Shown in pieces: positions 24,901-32,829 of a stretch of 64,000 nucleotides of DNA. Below the pieces are notes generated by a model. The model worked only from the letters and a program-made list of their open reading frames with translations, did not search any database and was not told where the DNA came from. The translations under genes were made by a program, and so were the position numbers. The stretch's first letter is position 1; every line of letters begins with the position of its first letter. The DNA is from Heligmosomoides polygyrus polygyrus (taxonomy: Eukaryota; Nematoda; Chromadorea; Rhabditida; Heligmosomidae), in NCBI GenBank assembly GCA_947396885.1, contig OX377206.1, positions 83,945,960 to 84,009,959 of the forward strand. Reading direction: 5' to 3'.

Positions 24901-27900
24901 TGTCACATTGTTCAATGTAGGGAAGAACGGCTCTCAAGATCAACAGTAATCCTGACGACGTCCTTAGTATTAAAAGGATAAGGATAAAATGCGGCGTTAA
25001 CCAATTCATTTCGGGATGCTCCACGAATTTAATGTGATGTCGTGTAGACGAATTGGCTGCGTATTTGGTGTGAACAATGACTTGTGGAGGCCAGCCGATA
25101 AAAAAGTCAGTGTTTCTTCCTTCCCAGGCCTGTACCATTCGCCGATTCCAAAGGAGAGGGAGGATTGGCTGGTCTGGGTGGAAAATCCGTACCAGGAACC
25201 ACAGCAGCATTAAGTTTACAAAAAAATACGAAAAGATTCAAAAGACGCGAGTGACAGAACAAAAACCTAAGGAAAACCGACGATGACTCTCACACATGAA
25301 GGGGGACGTTCGATGTAGTCCTTCTAAAAAAGGCCACCACGAGCTTGAGGGACAGATTCCCCATTGGAAACAATGGAGCTCCCCACTACATAGATTGTTC
25401 AGCTTCCAATATTATCCTCGAGAATTTGAGACAAGTGCAGGTCTTAGGAAGCAGTGTTCAACTTATGTAGGAACTTCTTTACCACCGAGTTTAACAGGTT
25501 TTCTTCGACTCAGTAATTAGAAATCTTCACAGTTCGCTTTCAAATTTTCTAATCCCTTTGTCACTGCAGCAGTGAACTAGTCTGTATTAAACAGCCTTCA
25601 ACATGAAAACATTCAAAAACTGCGGCATGTGAAGAGAACGATATAGGGAAATAGAACAGAACAGGAATGTGATGTCTTGGAGAAATTTGCTCGTGAAGAG
25701 GCACAGAATGATTTGTTGAGGTGTCGCAGTGGGGGTCTCGTGTCTCGAATCGAAAATACCATTATTTGATTTGTCTTTCGACGAGTTTAACGCGACGTCG
25801 AATAACGAATTCAAGACAATAAGTTCTTTCGCGGCTCTCGTTTTTGCGAGAATTTTGCTCATAGCGGGAAATCTTCATCCAAATTCCATCAATTCTTCTC
25901 CAGACTTGAAGAAGTCGGTTGCACCGAAACGTGAGCCGAGTAAAGGTTCGATGTCAATCTTGGCCCGACAGCCTGACGACAATCTTCTCAACTGTTCAGC
26001 AGAATTGTTCTTGAATAGAATTTGAATGATTCAAATAACAAAGACATCTCTTGAATAGTTTTCGTTCCCTTTTCGCGTACCTCGCACGAATGGGTCGACT
26101 AAAACGGTAGTGCCGATGAAAATGCAGAATTAGTCAATTCATCTTTGGGGGTGCGCCACGCATTCCACTTCGACGGTATAGTGTTTGGGGAGTCTGAATG
26201 CGTATTTCTCCCACAATCAATTTTCGGTGTCAGTGAGCAGACAAGCTGAGATTCTATCCTTCCCGGCTAAGTCTGCCAACAATTCAACGACCTCAACCAA
26301 ACGGAATGCATGACTGGTCTAGGTGGGGTCCGAACCATGGACCTCGTTTACGGATGGATGCAGCAGATGACGCCGTCCTGAATGCGCAAGCACTTGTTCG
26401 AAGAGAGACTCGGGTAAATCTGTGAAAATTTGTGAGAACAATAGTAAAATGACGAGACAGCTTTTTGCCTTAAGCACTTCGGTATTTGCTAACATGGAAA
26501 GATTTTTTGTGAAATATTTTTATTTAGGAACTAGCCCAATCGGGAGTAGGCAATCGTAAGAGTTGGCTACGTCCAACCACAACACATCGCCATTCCCTAA
26601 ATTTCTCCGAGAGTCCCCACATCAAAGCGCAGCAAATGGTGCCCTCGAGCAAGAAGGGGATGTTCGGGAACCACACCCTGTGCCCCCTCACCCAACTATT
26701 GGGTCGTTCAATAATTGATGTCGTTATTCGTTATAGATGGCGTAAACTGTATATTTTTCCATAGTAGTGATTGCGTGGCCTACATTTTAAAATACTATTT
26801 TAAGGGCTGGGCGCGTGTAGCGCGATCGGAGGAGGCGCTAACTGTCGCGTGCACCCGATACCAGGTTCCTGGTTCGGATTTCCCGCTCAGGCCAACCAAG
26901 CCTTCCATCCCTCCGGGGTCGATGAATTGGTACCAGACTTGCCTGGGAAGGATAGAGCGCTGACTTGTTCATCGGCTGGCCACCGCAAGTCACTGTATGG
27001 CCAAATACGCATTCAAGTCGCCTCCGCGACATCCCGTAGAAGTAGAATGCATGGCGCATCCCAAAAGGGATTGAGTAACGCCGTCCTTTATCCTTATCCT
27101 TATTTTAAGGGCTAGAGATTAGACTACCTTCTGTCAAAAACTGAGCAACATTAGTAAAAACAAGTTGGTAAAAGAATAAGTTGAAGAAAAGGCAATGAAA
27201 GGGAGCGTTATCGGCATAACTTTAGATTCCAAAGCCTTCAAAGTGAATTGCACCAAATCTTCGCTTCCAAAAACCAAGGGTTCCTCGAACATTGAATTTT
27301 TTAACTTACCGAAAGATGGCAAAATATCACCCAACAAAATGGTCAATACACCGTTGTTAATATAAATAAATTCACTTTGAAAATGTGAAAAAACGACATT
27401 AGTTATCGAACAATCCATTAGCATAGATCTCTTATTTCCAATAGCCATTATGAATCGGCTTCGATAAAAGTGACTATGACGCCTATATTTTCGTGCATAT
27501 CTAAAGCTGAATTTGAGAAAATTATTTCCGCGGATAACAGGAGGTAGCAGCGACAAATTCTCTTTGGAAGGTAGCTCCTTAATAAACACTAATCAGAATG
27601 AGCTTAAGGAGTAGTCAAAAAGTTTTACTCTTAGAAGCATAAGGAAGAAGTAAGCGCTAAGGAATACGTAGTAAAACGAGAACCTTATTTCACAGCAGTT
27701 TAGAGATGTCTGGCTCAATTTTTCAGGCCGTATTAAAGTCGCCAAATAATTAATAGTAACTATCGAATTTCTGAGACGAGTCAAATGCCCACATACCTGG
27801 ATACGGCAAGTATTCCTTGCACTCGGTACGCTCCTTCGTCTAGCGAAACGAATCCTCCTGCGTGCTCAATCCGTCTTCTTTCGCAGGGCTGCAATTCAAA

Positions 27901-30900
27901 GGTTAGACGAGTCTATGGCGATTTAAAGTGCCGAAAGTCAGGGCTGGCTTTAAGTGTCCAGAAGTGCCATATATTACTAGCAGCCCGCAGCGAAGCCGGC
28001 CGAGGAAAGCTGTATATGGGATGGTTCTGAGGATGGCGTTGGCCTTCATATTTGGGAAGTTATTCATAATTGGTTGAATAAGTCTTAAAGTCTTTAAGCT
28101 CATACAATTCCGAAGGAAAGAAACTATGTGTCCGTCTGCTACAATGATGTTCTGTTGTGATCAAAACTTCTAGCGTCAGGCGGGACTCGAACCCGCACCT
28201 CCTGCTGACCGAGCGGGAATGCTCGACGCCATTACACCACCGGCGCTGTTTGATCGAACGCAACATCCACAGCTCGTGGGACCGATCAGCACTCACCCGT
28301 ATATAGGATGAGCCGGTCGTTGATATCAGCATGGAACCAGTCAAGCTGTAGATGTAGCTGTTCAATTCAGTTTCTTTAAGCCTAATGTGGCTGGTACCGA
28401 GGATGTAAGCTGTTACATATGTGTCCGTCTACATAATGTTGCCGTCTATCACACGGCGCCGGTGGAATGGCCTATCATCCTTCCCGGTATGCAGTAAGTA
28501 CGGGTTCGACTCCTGCCAGACGCTAAAGTTTTGACAGCAAAAAACACATCATCGTAGCAGCATAGAGCCTAAGTAATAGCCACTTGAGTCTTAAGGATAA
28601 TGAGTTGAATCATCACATGTGCGCCATAACAATTTCTTCTGCTTCAGTACAGCAGTCATATCCACATTCATTATTACACTCATTCTATGCACATATCGAA
28701 CCGTTAGTCGATCTGTGCAACATCTGTTCTTCTCTATTACTTTAACTCTTCTATGCTCCTCTCAAAAACGCTTTCTGGTTAGATGTTCGATGGACATCAA
28801 AAGGTTTTCATGGAGATTTATCGTTTCGTTGAGTGTAAGAGTCACAAGACCGCTGTGTTTCCACGACAAAGGTTTGTTTGAGGCTAGTGGCAAAACATCC
28901 CTCTCTTTAACATTAGATGCGTTTACATAGTTTGCTGAAGATTCACTGGTTAGCTGCCTACCGTGGTGTAGTGCCAAGAATTTTATTCGTGGACGAATTC
29001 ATCACCAGGACGTCCGGTCATTATATCTTCGCAGAGTTTGGACAAAACTGTCGATAAAGAAACAAAGAGATTTGCCATTGAAGCCGTATGTAGAGTTCTT
29101 CTGGTGTCCTATTATACTAACGAGAAGTAAACAACAAAGGTTTATAGAAAGTATCCAAGTTCCAAGGTTACAGGTTAGGTCTAATTTCTTCACATACCGG
29201 AATCCTAGAGACCTCAGCGTATTTATTTGCGAATCTGATGTTTTTGATATCACGTCATTATCTTGGATTTAGTGTTTTTAGGCCACAAAACATTTTTGCA
29301 CATGGTTTCAGCTACATACTTTCATAATTTTTGCCTATGATTGGTTGTAGTTAACGTCTGAAATAATTAAACATAAAATACAATAAAACAAACGGATCTG
29401 GCATTACCCAAAAAACGTCTTTCTAAAGTGGCTTTTCCCCTACATAAGTTCTCCGCATTATACAACAGATAGAATTTCAAGAGAGCAACGAAAGGTGAGT
29501 GTGCACTACCATATTCTAAAGAACCAGGCTTCGACGAAAAAGAGGTGAGAAATGGGAGAAAAATTGTAGGCTGTCGTCCCAACCGAGTCAGTCAAAGGTC
29601 GCCATTGTAACTTCATAGTCCACCTACTCCTTGGGTTTAACGACTTGCCAAAAAATAAGCCCCTTTTTGTACTGAGGGTGGGGATTCTCCCTATATGACT
29701 CGCTCTCCCCGTTAGACATAGATTCAGACTCTTCCCTTGTAAGCGCAAATGCCTGAGATTGAGGTTTGGAGAAAGAAAGCAAAATCGTCGACACACCTGA
29801 CCTTAATGAAGTTCTCAAAGGTGTGGTCAGGATCGTTAAGGTTCGAGCAATTAAACGCTATACATGGGCTCTGAACGGATCATTTTCGGATATCCGATTC
29901 GGATATCCCAATCCGAACCATCCAAAAATCTCTCTGTGAAAATGGGGTCATGCGAAGATTCTCGATGGGATCCAATGTGTGTTGAACACTTAGACGAGAC
30001 ACGGGAAGATTCTGTTTTCGTTCAAAAAAGAGAAAGGTGCATGAGTAGGTTCGAGCTGAACTGTTCCCTTTCATTACCTTTAGAATGGTCTCCAACTTCC
30101 CAGATATCATCATGAACTACTCTGAGTGTCTGTCTGTAGTGTCTGTCTGTTGGCTACTACTCTGAGTGTATTATTTTGGAAGAATGGACATGAGCGAAAG
30201 AATTCTGAACAGGTCATGGATGTTATTCGGTTGTTAAGAAAGTCAAGCTGATTTCGTGGTCTTAGAACTTTCTATTCTTGATTCTTGGTAGCCACAATCA
30301 ACTATGTACATACCATGTGGTAGTTCTTGTTGTGCTAGAATGTCTCTAACAATTTTCTTGCCAACAAGCAAGCAACGATGGGGATGGCAGGCTTCAGATA
30401 ACTGCATTCGAAATATCTATGTGACATTGGAAAACAGAAAACAGATCGAAATGGTTAGTTTGACAAAACTTACGTCGTCCGGCTTGTGGTCTTTGCTTAA
30501 CGGAACGACTCGATTCTGTAAATCACAGGCGACAGCACGTGAATCACCAACATTCACGACACTTAAGTAACGATTACTCTCCAGAATAACGGCTATCATT
30601 GTCGATCCTAAAGTTCTGAAATGTTGCCAAAGACATGATGGTCTTCAAAAGACGTTTAATGAGATCATTTTCGAAGGATTTACTCCCTCAAAAAATCACT
30701 TTATACTATGTAAAACTTCTTTCAGAATAAAAAACCGTTCTAGGCACTTCTTCTGGCCAATAATTTCGCCAAGAATCTTCAAATAACATAGTTATACACT
30801 TTTACCGCGAAGAAAATAAACAAAGACGCTAACAATCTCGGAGGAGCAAGAGTTATAAGGGTACTTATGGGTTTGTTTCCGGCCAGATTTGGTCGCAACC

Positions 30901-32829
30901 CGTAGCGGCGGATATTAATGGTTTAAAAAGTAGACTGTGCTTAAGCAACTACGTAGGGGATGCAGTCGAGGCTTTGACCCCCCTTTAGAAGTGACACCTA
31001 GGCCTTCAGAAGAGTAGACATTGCGGTTCTTAAGTGCAAATGGAAGTGCTTTCATCATTTTCAAAAGAAGTCGGAGACTACCTGTTGACATTACTAAACT
31101 GCACATAGGGGTATTATGCCCAACTGAAGGTCAGGTATGCGGCAAAGGGAGGAGCCCCCCTTGGTTGGCAATGTCTACTCTTCTGAAGGGCCTAGGTATC
31201 ACTTCTAAAGTGAAGATCAACAACCGCATATGGCTTAAACCTAAAACGCTTTTTTCTGAAAATTTTTGCGCTCATTTGAAGACAGCGACAAACCTGTGAG
31301 GGATGTGCAGTTCGGATCTAGCCGAGAAAGCAGGTCATCCAGTCTATGAATCTCGGTCACAAGCAGCTGTAAGCAAATTCCATTTGAAATTCACGAGTGA
31401 AGATGTTCTCAATTTTTCAAGAGTACATGAAAAAAGGTTGAGTAAAAGAAAAGTGTCTACAAAAATCGGCAAAAAAGAAGGAAGTACACGCACCTCTTCG
31501 ACCGGATCCCGAATGTCCAGCATTCCCTCAATGCTGAGTTTTCTTCGAGCTTCAAATCTTAGTAGGCGATCACGAACAGATCTAGCAAAATTCGTTTCCA
31601 AGAAATCAGATACGAACTGGAAGAAAGAACATGCTGGCCCTTTTTGAAATTAAAGGAAAGGTTAACTGTTTTTCAGTACTCTCCGCTGCTTGAAAAAATA
31701 AGGAATAAGGAAAAATGAAAAGTTTTCAACAGAATGCGTAGTGCAACTCACCAGTCCTCCGTGGCCATCGAATATGCCAAATATTGAAAGGTTATTATTT
31801 GGGTCGTACATGTAATGCATCCTATCCTCCATATACGGTCGATATCCTTGTGTAGCACAATAAGAAAATATCTTATGTTTCATTCTCCAAAATTGCTCTG
31901 AAAGCAAAATCTCCATAGTTGTATATATAATGAATGTCACATCTGTTTCACCCTGTTTGATCGAGCAAAGCTCCCATTATAGAGTGCGCCACGTATCCCA
32001 ACATTGGGGGATATCGCGGGGCGGTTTGAATGAAAAGGTGCAAAAGGATAATTATCCTTACAACGCCTTGAGGGTTATGCCATAAGCACAAGTTTTGTGA
32101 CATTCCCTATCAACCTCAATACAATTTCTTCACGATGAAGTGGTGGAATGCTCTGCTAAATCTTGCCGTGGATCGAACCTGAAATCGATTCGAGGTACGC
32201 CCACGATCGATGACATCAATACTCGCACAACTCGTGCTTACGGAAATTAAAGATTTAAATACATAGGCACAGCTGCTGCCCGATATATATTCCAAATAAA
32301 ACCCAGGTACATATCTAAATTATTCGAAAACCTGTTCAATGAAAAGCCAGAGTAATCCTAAGATCCAGGCTTTTTAAGAAATGCCATTAGCCGCACGATC
32401 CATTTATTCAAAATTTGAAAAAAACGACGGAACAGAATTACGAATCGGCGTCGCATCCAATATATGCTGATTACTTTAAAATTTGAAATGGCTAAAGTGT
32501 GGAAAACTAAGGCTTGGTTTACCATTGGATCGTTTGATTGCGAAAAATTGCTAACCGTATTTCTTGAGACCGGAGAAACCCCTGTCGATAAATTCAGGAG
32601 GGTTGAATTTTAAATGATGACTCAAGTCCAGAGACAAGAGATTCAAGCCGCGAATTCGTGGCGATAGTCGCAGTAATAGCCAGCGAATGTATAGATAAAT
32701 GCAGAGCGCGAACACAAGCAGATGAATAACTTCGGATCGCACGAGCAGAAATCGCGGATACTTCAGACGGAAGACGAGGTCGAGCGAGGCGATCGACGAT
32801 ATGAACAGGACGAACAGCAGAGCGGACAT
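3852..32829 (-). CDS. PPM1L-like PP2C protein phosphatase (whole gene, nine visible exons)
   Basis: A metal-dependent Ser/Thr phosphatase of the PPM/PP2C family, which removes phosphate using two divalent metal ions held by aspartates. Visible exons, in transcription order, are 32556-32829, 31752-31897, 31494-31616, 31294-31366, 30474-30607, 27797-27888, 18667-18756, 14052-14132 and 3852-3911. Joined, they give two hydrophobic N-terminal segments, then GYRPYMEDR (about residues 109-117), FDGHGG (134-139), GSTM, VGDSRA, DHKP, HAGGFV, VQGILAVSRSFGD, VGTDGFWD and LDNVSV. All metal-binding aspartate motifs are present and in the usual order. The N-terminal membrane anchor and the VQGILAVSRSFGD wording resemble vertebrate PPM1L (360 aa, endoplasmic reticulum, stress-kinase pathways), so an ER-membrane role is inferred. 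Junction phases agree at every step except 14052 to 3911, where about 12 residues and one base of phase are missing, so one small exon was not found. Start choice is discussed at the first exon. Confidence 0.88.
4751..4976 (-). repeat. SINE, 5' truncated
   Basis: Minus-strand copy with tail ATAAAGGATGAAGG and body through GGAACCTGGAATCGGGT. It lacks the A-box end. It sits directly against the next copy, giving a head-to-tail pair. Confidence 0.75.
4977..5183 (-). repeat. SINE with internal deletion, tandem with previous copy
   Basis: Minus-strand copy starting within the CCTTTCGGCATACGCCACG segment and running to the tRNA-like head (CTCTATACGCGCCC). A block around the GGTACCAGACTTGTC hairpin is deleted. 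Both copies share the unusual CTACTTCTGGAGGCG variant, so they probably arose by duplication of one copy rather than by two insertions. Confidence 0.75.
5184..8428. other. AT-rich PP2C intron, no recognisable gene
   Basis: AT-rich sequence between SINE copies, inside the 10-kb interval between the last two visible PP2C exons. The block 5638-5725 repeats the block 4650-4735 in direct orientation (shared ACACTCCTA and CCTAACCTA-like motifs). No coding family, RNA gene or transposon was recognised. The missing PP2C exon may lie in this interval. Confidence 0.5.
8429..8709 (+). repeat. tRNA-derived SINE, full length
   Basis: Plus-strand copy from GGGCGCGTGAGCGCAGTAGG through GGTTCGGATTTCCCG (B-box position) to a TTTATCC-type tail near 8690. 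Nearly intact, with a 1-2 base loss in the A box. Confidence 0.9.
9136..9422 (+). repeat. tRNA-derived SINE with target-site duplication
   Basis: Full-length plus-strand copy with A box TAGCGCAGTTGG and B-box-like GGTTCGGATTTCC. The direct repeat TCTACATCAA flanks it at 9126-9135 and 9423-9432, which fixes both ends and shows retroposition. Confidence 0.92.
9920..10218 (-). repeat. tRNA-derived SINE with target-site duplication
   Basis: Minus-strand copy with tail GGATAAAGGATAAAGGGCGG at the left. It is flanked by AAATTATAAAAAG at 9907-9919 and AAATTATAAAGAG at 10219-10231, a 13-bp duplication with one change. An open frame running leftward from 10622 enters this SINE and is a read-through artefact. 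Confidence 0.9.
12055..12155. repeat. ATATCT low-complexity tract
   Basis: Degenerate repeats of TATCTCATATCTTATATC type, likely replication slippage. The tract lies immediately left of a truncated SINE. Confidence 0.7.
12161..12390 (+). repeat. SINE, 5' truncated
   Basis: Plus-strand copy starting in the B-box region (CTCCTGGCATGGATTCCCGCC) and retaining the ACCAGACTAGGTCTGGGAGG hairpin and the CCAAATACGC block. The tRNA-like head is missing. Confidence 0.8.
12957..13068 (-). repeat. SINE fragment next to tRNA-like foldback
   Basis: 3' third of a minus-strand SINE (GTGCGCCACGC, then GAATGCGCCTTTGACC). It is broken off at about 13068, where the tRNA-like foldback element begins. Confidence 0.7.
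13069..13433. mobile_element. Foldback element with tRNA-like arms, copy 1
   Basis: The left arm (minus orientation) contains GGCGGGACTCGAACGCG, the reverse complement of a perfect B box. The right arm (plus) contains GTGCGGGTTCGAGTCCCGCC near 13335. Both arms border the conserved GATCAAAACTCTTGCGCCAGG / TGGCGCAAGAGTTTTGATC ends. Unlike the main SINE, it has two tRNA-like modules facing each other. Related loci are 28158, 62576 and 63510. It does not fold as a sound tRNA, so it is not called a tRNA gene. Confidence 0.65.
14052..14132 (-). CDS. PP2C exon with TDGFWD motif
   Basis: 81-nt exon between CAG (14133-14135, minus) and a GTGAG donor. It encodes FLIVGTDGFWDVVSSDEAV and a few more residues. 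This is the PP2C motif with the metal-binding aspartate of [ST]DG[LF]WD. It joins the 18667-18756 exon in phase (…PLK|FLIV…) and ends in phase 2. Confidence 0.9.
14551..15248. mobile_element. 700-bp inverted-repeat DNA element with internal tRNA-like module
   Basis: Ends are inverted repeats of about 100 bp. The left end reads CTAACCAGGGAGGGGTCTCA and the right end is its near complement, finishing CCTTCCCTGGTAAG. Both arms carry CATATGGTAGAAAAA-type sequence. The interior holds two copies of a GGGGTG(C/T)TGAT…GAATCTGAC block (about 14708 and 14837). It also holds a minus-strand tRNA-like stretch near 14960-15035 with B-box-like TTTGACTCC and A-box-like TGGCTCAACAGG. No transposase is encoded. 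Confidence 0.65.
16034..16323 (-). repeat. SINE nested in host SINE (first insertion)
   Basis: Full-length minus-strand copy inserted in the GGCCAAATA block of the host SINE. GGCCAATTA at 16029-16037 and GGACCAAATA at 16324-16333 are the diverged duplicated target. Confidence 0.8.
16366..16566 (+). repeat. SINE nested in host SINE (second insertion)
   Basis: Plus-strand, 5'-truncated copy flanked by a perfect 10-bp duplication TATCCCCTAC (16356-16365 and 16567-16576). The duplicated site is part of the host SINE's CCACGACATCCCGTAG block. Confidence 0.88.
17210..17640 (-). pseudogene. Decayed mariner transposase, minus copy
   Basis: Minus-strand reading gives IFQQDNGRSDVA, then LGCERLTHLPHSPGCAPSD, then FINVDQVNMHLQGFL. 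These match the second and third catalytic-aspartate regions of a mariner transposase (QDNA…H and SPDLAPSD). In-frame stops and missing ends show it is dead. It lies head to head with a plus-strand copy starting near 17640. Confidence 0.75.
17640..17960 (+). pseudogene. Decayed mariner transposase, plus copy
   Basis: Plus-strand reading gives LVWELLTHPRYSSECAPT, then FLVGRRFINVDQLEIHLHGF, a stop, then EFYSRGIDQLPDK and ending CFKGSYFD. This is the C-terminal third of a mariner transposase. It resembles the neighbouring minus copy closely enough (FINVDQ…HL.GFL in both) to suggest the same element twice in opposite orientation. Confidence 0.78.
18667..18756 (-). CDS. PP2C exon with SFGD motif
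   Basis: 90-nt exon after an ATTTTCAG acceptor on the minus strand. It encodes SFGDTLLKRLGVLTAHPDVL and continues to EYKPL. Joined in phase with the upstream exon it restores LAVSRSFGD, a hallmark PP2C motif. The donor is GTACAT. Confidence 0.9.
19205..19492 (+). repeat. Diverged SINE
   Basis: Plus-strand copy. The head is damaged (GAGAGCAAGTGCAGTTGTAGG). The B-box region CTGGTTCGGATTTTCTGCCC and the body to GCCGTCATTTATC are clear. Confidence 0.82.
20341..20428. repeat. 88-bp near-perfect hairpin
   Basis: Inverted repeat with arms of about 41 nt. It begins CATTGTTTTAGCAACATTCG and ends CGAATGCTGCTAAAACAATG, with a loop around ACGTT. It could be a small foldback transposon or a precursor hairpin for small RNAs; sequence alone does not decide. 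Confidence 0.8.
20727..20812 (-). repeat. SINE fragment, 3' part
   Basis: Minus-strand 3' piece (GGGTGCGCCACGCGGTTCTG, then GGGTATTTGACTCACA). It is cut by the next, plus-strand SINE. Confidence 0.65.
20813..21097 (+). repeat. tRNA-derived SINE, full length
   Basis: Plus-strand copy with A box TAGCGCAGTGGG and a B-box-like GGTGCGGATTCCCC. The body is intact to GTCGTCCTTTAGTC. It lies head to head with the fragment on its left. Confidence 0.88.
22398..22695 (-). repeat. tRNA-derived SINE with target-site duplication
   Basis: Minus-strand copy with a threefold tail (AAGGATAAAGGATAAAGGAC). ATGATCATA flanks it at 22389-22397 and 22696-22704. One of the better-preserved copies. Confidence 0.92.
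22868..23085 (+). repeat. SINE, 5' truncated and diverged
   Basis: Plus-strand copy from the GACCAAGTCTTCCATCC block through TGTCTGGGAAGGATAAAGCG to GTGCGTGGCGCATC. The tRNA head is missing. Confidence 0.75.
23925..23945 (+). repeat. Poly-G tract
   Basis: A run of about 20 G with one A, followed by TGGTGG. It is prone to sequencing and assembly length errors and may form a G-quadruplex. Similar tracts occur near 33963, 34409, 43757 (C), 47089 and 47340 (C). Confidence 0.85.
24143..24385. mobile_element. TTCGAA-rich terminal-inverted-repeat element, copy 2
   Basis: Same composition as 3124-3360. It starts GGTTGTGCTCGAATG and ends GAGCGCACAACTATAG, with internal ATTCGAA/TTCGAAT palindromes. 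A 3'-truncated SINE begins immediately to its right. Confidence 0.6.
24384..24570 (+). repeat. SINE, 3' truncated
   Basis: Plus-strand copy with head TAGTGCAGTCGAAGGAGGCG and B-box-like GGTTCGGGTTTTCC. It stops after the hairpin region near 24570. Confidence 0.75.
24972..25203 (-). repeat. SINE, 5' truncated
   Basis: Minus-strand copy with tail AAAAGGATAAGGATAAAATG at the left. It ends at the ACCAGGAACC block. Confidence 0.75.
26123..26350 (-). repeat. SINE, diverged
   Basis: Minus-strand copy with GTGCGCCACGCATTCCACTTC and a decayed hairpin and head (GGGGTCCGAACCATGGACC). Confidence 0.7.
26809..27101 (+). repeat. Reference-quality tRNA-derived SINE
   Basis: Starts GGGCGCGTGTAGCGCGATCG and ends in TTTATCCTTATCCTT. 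The A box lies at about 26818-26829 and the B-box-like GGTTCGGATTTCC near 26870. A perfect 12-bp target-site duplication ATTTTAAGGGCT lies at 26797-26808 and 27102-27113. This copy and 37779-38067 define the family's ends. Confidence 0.95.
27797..27888 (-). CDS. PP2C exon with AGGFV and VQGILAVS
   Basis: 92-nt exon between TTGCAG and GTATG on the minus strand. It encodes CERRRIEHAGGFVSLDEGAY and RVQGILAVS. In the PPM family this loop (E-R-x-R-I-x-x-A-G-G) sits beside the active site. It joins the 30474-30607 exon in phase 0 and the 18667-18756 exon in phase 2. Confidence 0.92.
28158..28557. mobile_element. Foldback element with tRNA-like arms, copy 2
   Basis: The left arm (minus) is a tRNA-like segment with A box TGGTGTAATGGC and perfect B box GGTTCGAGTCC (reverse complement at 28186-28196), ending GCGCTGTTTGATCG. 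The right arm (plus) near 28450-28530 has GGCGCCGGTGGAATGGCC and GGGTTCGACTCCTGCC. Acceptor halves of the left module pair at six of seven positions, but the anticodon arm does not pair well, so it is treated as tRNA-derived and not as a tRNA gene. Confidence 0.65.
30474..30607 (-). CDS. PP2C exon with GSTM and VGDSRA
   Basis: 134-nt exon on the minus strand. Acceptor TTCAGAACTTTAG gives the phase needed by the upstream exon; the nearer TTCAG would create a stop. It encodes GSTMIAVILESNRYLSVVNV, then GDSRAVACDLQNRVVPLSKD and HKPDD. The GSTM, NVGDSRA and DHKP motifs are classic PP2C core strands. Confidence 0.93.
30980..31212. repeat. Inverted repeat with 44-bp arms
   Basis: Left arm 30980-31025 (CTTTAGAAGTGACACCTAGG…) pairs with right arm 31168-31212 (…CCTAGGTATCACTTCTAAAG) with few mismatches. 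The loop is about 140 bp. It lies within a PP2C intron and has no coding content. Confidence 0.75.
31294..31366 (-). CDS. PP2C linker-helix exon
   Basis: 73-nt exon after TTGCTTACAG on the minus strand, encoding LLVTEIHRLDDLLSRLDPNC then TSLT. It has no hallmark motif on its own. It fits because it joins both neighbours in phase and completes TSLTGSTM at the next junction, where PP2C proteins carry [AS]GST. Confidence 0.85.
31494..31616 (-). CDS. PP2C exon after GHGG
   Basis: 123-nt exon after a CTTTCTTCCAG acceptor on the minus strand, encoding FVSDFLETNFARSVRDRLLR and continuing to IRDPVEE. It corresponds to the first helix after DGHGG. Compared with typical PP2C proteins the join GHGGL|FVSD is about four residues short. 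Sequence just upstream (31617-31645) in frame reads GPACSFFQ, which would fit the family, but I could not find an acceptor with the right phase. Confidence 0.85.
31752..31897 (-). CDS. PP2C exon with MED and DGHGG
   Basis: 146-nt exon between TTGCTTTCAG and GTGAGT on the minus strand. It encodes the first two metal-binding motifs, YRPYMEDRMHYM and IFGIFDGHGG. It joins the membrane-anchor exon in phase, giving KKY-EQFWRMKHK. Confidence 0.93.
32556..32829 (-). CDS. PP2C first visible exon, N-terminal membrane anchor
   Basis: The frame from ATG at 32829 gives MSALLFVLFISSIASLDLVF, a first hydrophobic stretch. A second follows (VIHLLVFALCIYLYIRWLLL), then a basic stretch, ending LKKY plus one base before a GTTAGC donor. 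This phase-1 end matches the MED exon. PPM1L proteins also carry an N-terminal membrane segment, which supports the join. The open frame continues upstream to an ATG at 32976 through a GGGGGSSSGSS low-complexity run; 32829 was chosen because the hydrophobic stretch starts there, and 32976 remains possible. Confidence 0.72.

Noticed and set aside
27134..27589. 151-codon minus-strand open frame in a PP2C intron
   Set aside because: No family motif, no splice partners, AT-rich composition and hydrophobic content typical of random reading. Not called.
28180..28260. Candidate tRNA gene with perfect B box and good A box
   Set aside because: The anticodon arm does not pair with a 7-nt loop, one acceptor pair is broken, and the unit is a part of a repeated foldback family.
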